From a virus: DNA of 41,579 bases. The translations under genes were made by a program, and so were the position numbers. Location: the IMG/VR virus record IMGVR_UViG_3300000236_000002, positions 1 to 41,579 of that record, one strand, 5' to 3'. Shown here piece after piece: positions 38,550 to 41,579 of the stretch. Numbering within the stretch: position 1 is the stretch's first letter; each line of letters starts with the position of its first letter. The notes under the pieces were generated by a model, which did not search any database, had not been told where the DNA came from, and worked only from the letters and a program-made list of their open reading frames with translations.

Positions 38550-39197
38550 TTAAAACGGTGCCGGTATATTAATCATTCCAAAAACTTCGTCTTGCACTGC
38601 AAAATCACCGCTTTCATATCTTACCTTGTCATTGAACATTTTAGCAAAAGTTCTATCAATATTAAAGCCTACCATTTCTTTAAAAATGCCTTCAAATTCT
38701 GTTATTTTTGCATACAAATCATACTCATAACTTCCGTTTTCAAAGCTTGTTATAAAGTCAATTACATCGTCGGTCTCAAGGTTGCTATAATAAATCTCAT
38801 TCAATTCCTCAATCATTACATCAATAGGAGTTCCTTCCTTGCTGATGTAATTTCTTTTCAATGTTCTATTCAAGTAATTTGCATCGCCATACCTTTTGAA
38901 ACTTGCTTCGGTTGTTTTCTTAATCGACTTTGCTAAAATCCCAAATTTTGAAAAATCATTGTCAAAATTGTCTTTCAAAGTCAAATATTCTTCTATCAAA
39001 CCTTTTACATCAATACCTTTTTCTTCTGCCTTGCTTACTATGTTCAATTTGCGGTTTGTATCGCCCTTAAAACCTCTGATTATGTTTTCGGCAGCCGTTA
39101 AACCATTTTTTTGTACATCTTCCATTCTAAATTCCAAACCGTCTTTGCCTAAATACACACCCGATTTCACTTCTTTGTAATTTTTTGTCAAGTTCAT
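38550..39197 (-). CDS. Hypothetical helical protein
   Basis: This 215-residue protein has an N-terminal YLGKDGLEFRMEDVQKNGLT segment, then mixed helices (NIIRGFKGDTNRKLNIVSKA; EEYLTLKDNFDNDFSKFGIL) and an acidic C-terminal half. No domain was recognised. It lies downstream of the second promoter module and a 48-residue gene, and is followed by a hairpin. It is the largest gene of the leftward accessory block, so a defence or counter-defence role is conceivable but unproved. Confidence 0.6.
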   Translation of the reverse strand: MNLTKNYKEVKSGVYLGKDGLEFRMEDVQKNGLTAAENIIRGFKGDTNRKLNIVSKAEEKGIDVKGLIEEYLTLKDNFDNDFSKFGILAKSIKKTTEASFKRYGDANYLNRTLKRNYISKEGTPIDVMIEELNEIYYSNLETDDVIDFITSFENGSYEYDLYAKITEFEGIFKEMVGFNIDRTFAKMFNDKVRYESGDFAVQDEVFGMINIPAPF

Positions 39198-39208
39198 TTT
39201 GCTTATTA

Positions 39209-39355
39209 TTAAGAGTTTAACATTATATACATATCTACAAAATGTTTGTAATCCACTTCCGAAACTTCATTTATAAAGTCATTTACAAACCAGTTTGCTG
39301 TTTTTTCATCAGCTTGTTTCAATTCTTCAAATCTGTAATTTTTATAGTTTTTCAT
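39209..39355 (-). CDS. Small acidic protein
   Basis: This 48-residue protein (MKNYKNYRFEELKQADEKTA then NDFINEVSEVDYKHFV) starts at the ATG at 39355 behind the copy B promoter and an AGCAAAATG leader. It ends 12 bases before the next start. It is too short to assign. Confidence 0.5.
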   Translation of the reverse strand: MKNYKNYRFEELKQADEKTANWFVNDFINEVSEVDYKHFVDMYIMLNS

Positions 39356-39390
39356 TTTGCTTTTACATTAAAATAATACTTAATTATATC

Positions 39391-39440
39391 TTTTAAATTC
39401 TAATGTAAAGATATTCAATTAGTTAGACCCATGCAAATAT
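39391..39440 (-). promoter_or_regulatory. Leftward promoter module, copy B
   Basis: Read leftward: TTTG (39437-39434), 20 bases, TATCTTTA (39413-39406). The -7 box and leader are identical to copy A over 23 bases. Further upstream both copies share TTTTTTATGTTTTATAACAT, which has an ATGTT/AACAT dyad, so a common activator or repressor site is likely. Confidence 0.7.
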
Positions 39441-39509
39441 TTTACAAAGTATTTTTTATGTTTTATAACATTTATTTGATTGATTTATAGATAGTTAGAA
39501 TAAAAAAAA

Positions 39510-39531
39510 CCCTTTGCATTGCTGCAAAGGG
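39510..39531 (-). terminator. Leftward terminator
   Basis: CCCTTTGC (39510-39517) pairs with GCAAAGGG (39524-39531). Read leftward it is followed by eight T. It would stop leftward RNA coming from the far right before it enters the accessory block. Confidence 0.7.
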
Positions 39532-39566
39532 CTTTGAAATTATTTTAATATTTTTAACATAAAATA

Positions 39567-39598
39567 TTTGCATATATACGTAAATTTACGTATATTTG
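39567..39598 (+). promoter_or_regulatory. Rightward promoter with a 22-base palindromic operator
   Basis: TTTG (39567-39570), 20 bases, TATATTTG (39591-39598) is a full consensus match. The spacer and -7 box hold a perfect palindrome at 39574-39595 with half-site ATATACGTAAA. Binding there would block RNA polymerase. It controls the rightward genes from 39636. The small HTH protein at 40326 in the same unit is a natural candidate for the binder. Confidence 0.75.
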
Positions 39599-39635
39599 CA
39601 AAGATTTAAGTATTAACAATTTAATAAAAAGCAAA

Positions 39636-39911
39636 ATGAAAAATTTAATAATTGAAACATTAAAACCATTTTTGAAAAATGTAAAATACCCAGACGTTGA
39701 TTTATGGCAGGTATGTAGCTTTAACGAATATGTTAAGTTAGCCGAAGATACGGTTGAAGGAGCGATTGATTTGTGGGGTGTATTTGACTATGTTATTATG
39801 TTTTCCGACTTCCCTGACTATTGTTTTATTCAAAAAGAAATGACTTCCGATGATATAAAAAATAATATTGCAGCATGGATTAAAAATACAATACACCAAT
39901 GGAACGAATAA
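39636..39911 (+). CDS. Small hypothetical protein
   Basis: This 91-residue acidic, Trp/Phe-rich protein (VDLWQVCSFNEYVKLAEDTV; VFDYVIMFSDFPDYCFIQKE) is the first gene behind the palindromic promoter, with an AGCAAAATG leader. No family was recognised. Confidence 0.6.
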   Translation: MKNLIIETLKPFLKNVKYPDVDLWQVCSFNEYVKLAEDTVEGAIDLWGVFDYVIMFSDFPDYCFIQKEMTSDDIKNNIAAWIKNTIHQWNE

Positions 39912-39926
39912 AGTAAAAACAAAAAA

Positions 39927-39952
39927 GCCCTACCGATGCGAATTGGTAGGGC
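39927..39952 (-). terminator. Leftward terminator inside a rightward unit
   Basis: GCCCTACC (39927-39934) pairs with GGTAGGGC (39945-39952). T-run is only on the leftward side, so it stops leftward transcripts, here antisense to the rightward genes. In the rightward direction it may only pause polymerase. Confidence 0.6.
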
Positions 39953-39967
39953 ATAAAACTAAACAAA

Positions 39968-40105
39968 ATGAATAAAGAATCAATAAATGGCGATAAATCA
40001 TTAAGCAGATCCGAATGGGAAAACCTCACGAAGTATTCAGTTATGCACAAAGCCGAAGAAGATTTTATAAACCAGTTTTATAAAAAAATAAAAAGTACCC
40101 TATAA
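39968..40105 (+). CDS. Small hypothetical protein
   Basis: This 45-residue protein (SINGDKSLSRSEWENLTKYS) is charged and helical, with an ACAAAATG leader and a stop 9 bases before the next gene. It is too short to assign. Confidence 0.45.
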   Translation: MNKESINGDKSLSRSEWENLTKYSVMHKAEEDFINQFYKKIKSTL

Positions 40106-40114
40106 GAAAAACTT

Positions 40115-40321
40115 ATGGAAATTGGCATTGTTTTTCAAAAAAGAGAAGATTTTTTAGATTTTTCGAGCAAATACATAACTAAAAATAGAGAAATAAGAGA
40201 CCAAGATACGTATTCATTTGTCTTAAATTATGAAAATTATGAAAATTTCGTGTTACTGACTTGTACAGAATCGGTTGTATTTGACGCTGTAACCCCAGAA
40301 CTAAGAGTAACTTTAAAATAA
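40115..40321 (+). CDS. Small hypothetical protein
   Basis: This 68-residue protein (GIVFQKREDFLDFSSKYITK; NYENYENFVLLTCTESVVFD) may be a beta-alpha fold. It ends 4 bases before the HTH gene, so it is cotranscribed. No family was recognised. Confidence 0.55.
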   Translation: MEIGIVFQKREDFLDFSSKYITKNREIRDQDTYSFVLNYENYENFVLLTCTESVVFDAVTPELRVTLK

Positions 40322-40325
40322 AAAA

Positions 40326-40529
40326 ATGGCAAACAAATATAGACTAAACAATCTACTCAAAGAAATAGCAAAAGAGTATAAAAGTAATGCAGAAATGGCT
40401 AAAAAAATAGGAATTTCGACCCAATATTTTTCAGATATTGTTAATTGCCGAAACTCCTTATCATTAGAGCAATTTGAAATTTTCTTAGAAAAATTGGATA
40501 AGAAAATTGACAAAATAATTATTTACTAG
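40326..40529 (+). CDS. Small XRE-type helix-turn-helix regulator
   Basis: This 67-residue protein is a bare HTH_3 domain: LLKEIAKEYKSNAEMAKKIG, ISTQYFSDIVNCRNSLSLEQ, FEIFLEKLDK. It could bind the palindrome at 39574-39595 that controls its own transcription unit. Its end overlaps the converging ParB-like gene by 11 bases. Confidence 0.75.
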   Translation: MANKYRLNNLLKEIAKEYKSNAEMAKKIGISTQYFSDIVNCRNSLSLEQFEIFLEKLDKKIDKIIIY

Positions 40530-41031
40530 GAATCCAAGCCTTTGAATACTTATGGTTTGCAATATCAAGTTTACTAAATACACCTTCTTGCAAAAGCAAT
40601 TCAATTTCGCCTTTGTCTGCACCAATTTCTTTGGCAATTTTGGCGACCGGAAAATTAAATTTATGGTGTACTTTTGTAATTAATTCGTGCATTTTAAAGG
40701 CAACGTGATTGCCTTTTGCACGATTGATGCGTATTGTTAGCAGCATTCTTTCGGGTTCTGACAATTCCATAAGCACCACAGGAACCATGTAATTGAATTG
40801 CTTAATTACATCTTTGTCGTTTGTAGATAGCCAATACCGATGAAAACCGTCAATTATTTGCGTTTTTCCGTTGCTTTTTGTAGCTAAAATAGGTTGAATC
40901 CAACCGCTTTTAAGGAGCGAAAATTTGAGCAAATTCATTTCGGTATCTAAAACCACATTCGGGTTGTAGTCGTTGGCACTAAGTTGGCGAGCATCTACCC
41001 ACCTGAAATTATCTATCGGGTTGTTATTCAT
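40519..41031 (-). CDS. ParB/IbrB-like N-terminal domain protein
   Basis: This 170-residue protein has a ParB-type CTPase/nuclease fold: DARQLSANDYNPN, SLLKSGWIQPI, then QIIDGFHRYW (the G-x-H-R box, here GFHR), followed by a helix-turn-helix (FPVAKIAKEIGADKGEIELL). Stand-alone phage ParB-like proteins may regulate, nick DNA or modify DNA. Its start overlaps the HNH gene by 8 bases, so the two work together or are coregulated. It may act in packaging, as the genes lie next to terminase if the genome is circular. Confidence 0.8.
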   Translation of the reverse strand: MNNNPIDNFRWVDARQLSANDYNPNVVLDTEMNLLKFSLLKSGWIQPILATKSNGKTQIIDGFHRYWLSTNDKDVIKQFNYMVPVVLMELSEPERMLLTIRINRAKGNHVAFKMHELITKVHHKFNFPVAKIAKEIGADKGEIELLLQEGVFSKLDIANHKYSKAWIPSK

Positions 41032-41470
41032 ATTTTATTAAATTTTCACTGTTTAAATTTACTTTTTGCATACTCAAATTGTGAAACCACTCATTACCAA
41101 AGTCAGTAGGCATAAGGTTTTCGCTATTAGAATAGTCATTTACTTGCTTTTTAATAGCACTGAAAAAATGATTAACAGACTTATATTCTATTGAAACATA
41201 GCCGTTTTTAACATTTTCTAAATGCTTAATCCACATCAAAGGTTTTGAAAACCTGCTATGCAGCTTCAAATGGCACTCAATACAAAGCGTATGGTAATGC
41301 CTATGGTCTGCATAATCCTCTTGATGTGCCATGTTTGTAGGCGACTGCAAACCACAAATTTCACAAGGTTTGTGTTTCCAGTCTTCAACTTCGCCTTTGG
41401 CAACTAAATACCTAAGTTTGTTGTAACTTTTTGTACGCTCATCGCCCGAAAATCCGTTATAATCTTTCAT
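41024..41470 (-). CDS. HNH endonuclease, right-end
   Basis: This 148-residue protein has CEIC (C36, C39), MAHQEDYADH (H49, H56), TLCIECHLKLH (C63, C66, H67, H71), a well-formed HNH zinc/metal site. It is coupled to the ParB-like gene. Phage HNH proteins near terminase help cut DNA during packaging. The apparent left end of an IS1-like element lies only 10 bases before its start codon, so its native promoter may be lost. Confidence 0.8.
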   Translation of the reverse strand: MKDYNGFSGDERTKSYNKLRYLVAKGEVEDWKHKPCEICGLQSPTNMAHQEDYADHRHYHTLCIECHLKLHSRFSKPLMWIKHLENVKNGYVSIEYKSVNHFFSAIKKQVNDYSNSENLMPTDFGNEWFHNLSMQKVNLNSENLIKYE

Positions 41471-41479
41471 ATTAAATTG

Positions 41480-41579
41480 GGTGGTGATTCAAAAAGTATG
41501 ATAAAATAAAACTTTAACAATAAGGAAATTAGTGTAATTTTGTATCATGTTAAAAATAGAAATCACACTAAAATGTCCT
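41480..41579 (+). mobile_element. Left end of a probable IS1-family element, cut by the window edge
   Basis: GGTGGTGATTC at 41480, continuing to AAAAAGTATGAT, resembles the IS1 terminal inverted repeat (GGTGATG...). A TAnnTTTG promoter box (TAATTTTG, 41535-41542) and an ATG at 41547 follow. The frame opens MLKIEITLKCP, which fits the first zinc-binding segment of InsA. Only 11 codons are present. The distance of 67 bases from end to start codon suits IS1. The call is tentative because the element is incomplete. Confidence 0.45.

Noticed and set aside
1-41579. Direct terminal repeats or a clean circular join of the two window ends
   Set aside because: No shared sequence was seen at the ends, and the last bases look like an IS element, so circularity cannot be claimed from the window.

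Overview
The window is almost certainly the genome, or most of the genome, of a temperate siphovirus that infects a member of the Bacteroidota. Packaging, HK97-type head, long tape-measure and tail genes lie in standard order. Promoters have the Bacteroidota form (TTTG, about 20 bases, TAnnTTTG), Shine-Dalgarno sequences are largely absent, the DNA is AT-rich, and an integrase sits beside a tRNA 3'-half attachment site. Because intact integrase arm sites and phage genes lie on both sides of that tRNA fragment, it looks like attP of a circular or free phage rather than one end of an integrated prophage. The last 100 bases look like the left end of an IS1-type element cut by the window edge.

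Layout. (1) 196-19709, rightward late region: terminase small and large subunits, a small unknown, portal, prohead protease, major capsid protein, connector/tail genes, a probable G/GT chaperone pair, tape measure, baseplate-type proteins (one with four sialidase-type Asp boxes), a repeat-built fibre with a signal peptide, a secreted caspase-fold protein, and two membrane proteins that are the only lysis candidates. No endolysin was recognised. (2) 19783-21214: attP with tandem arm sites, then the tyrosine integrase. (3) 21221-21761: a gene-free stretch holding a promoter, a mini-array of CRISPR-like 30-base repeats, a strong terminator, a large inverted repeat and a second terminator. (4) 24743 down to 21762, leftward lysogeny operon: repressor, MIT-like membrane protein, coiled-coil protein, a gene with weak likeness to type IV CRISPR Csf1 that seems joined to the next frame by -1 frameshifting, and three small genes. 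(5) 24848-37140, rightward early operon: Cro-like gene, small genes, a recombination/replication block (coiled-coil protein, SSB-like protein, PD-(D/E)XK nuclease, Lin1244-like replication protein), HNH nuclease, Gp37/Gp68 radical-SAM-like protein, DnaA-C-like protein, many small accessory genes and a DnaQ-like exonuclease. (6) 39355 down to 37176, leftward accessory genes driven by two copies of the same promoter module. (7) 39636-40529, rightward small genes under a promoter carrying a 22-base perfect palindrome. (8) 41470 down to 40519, leftward HNH and ParB-like genes.

How it works together (inference). The repressor and Cro-like gene diverge from a 100-base switch with three AATAAGATA sites. 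In the lysogen the leftward operon would be on; it encodes proteins that look like exclusion or conversion factors and runs toward the CRISPR-like array. The array has its own promoter and terminator, and its repeats resemble host type I-B/III repeats, so it could be an RNA anti-CRISPR or a mini-array against rival phages. The strongest leads are that array, the frameshifted Csf1-like gene, and the secreted caspase-fold protein encoded among the late genes.
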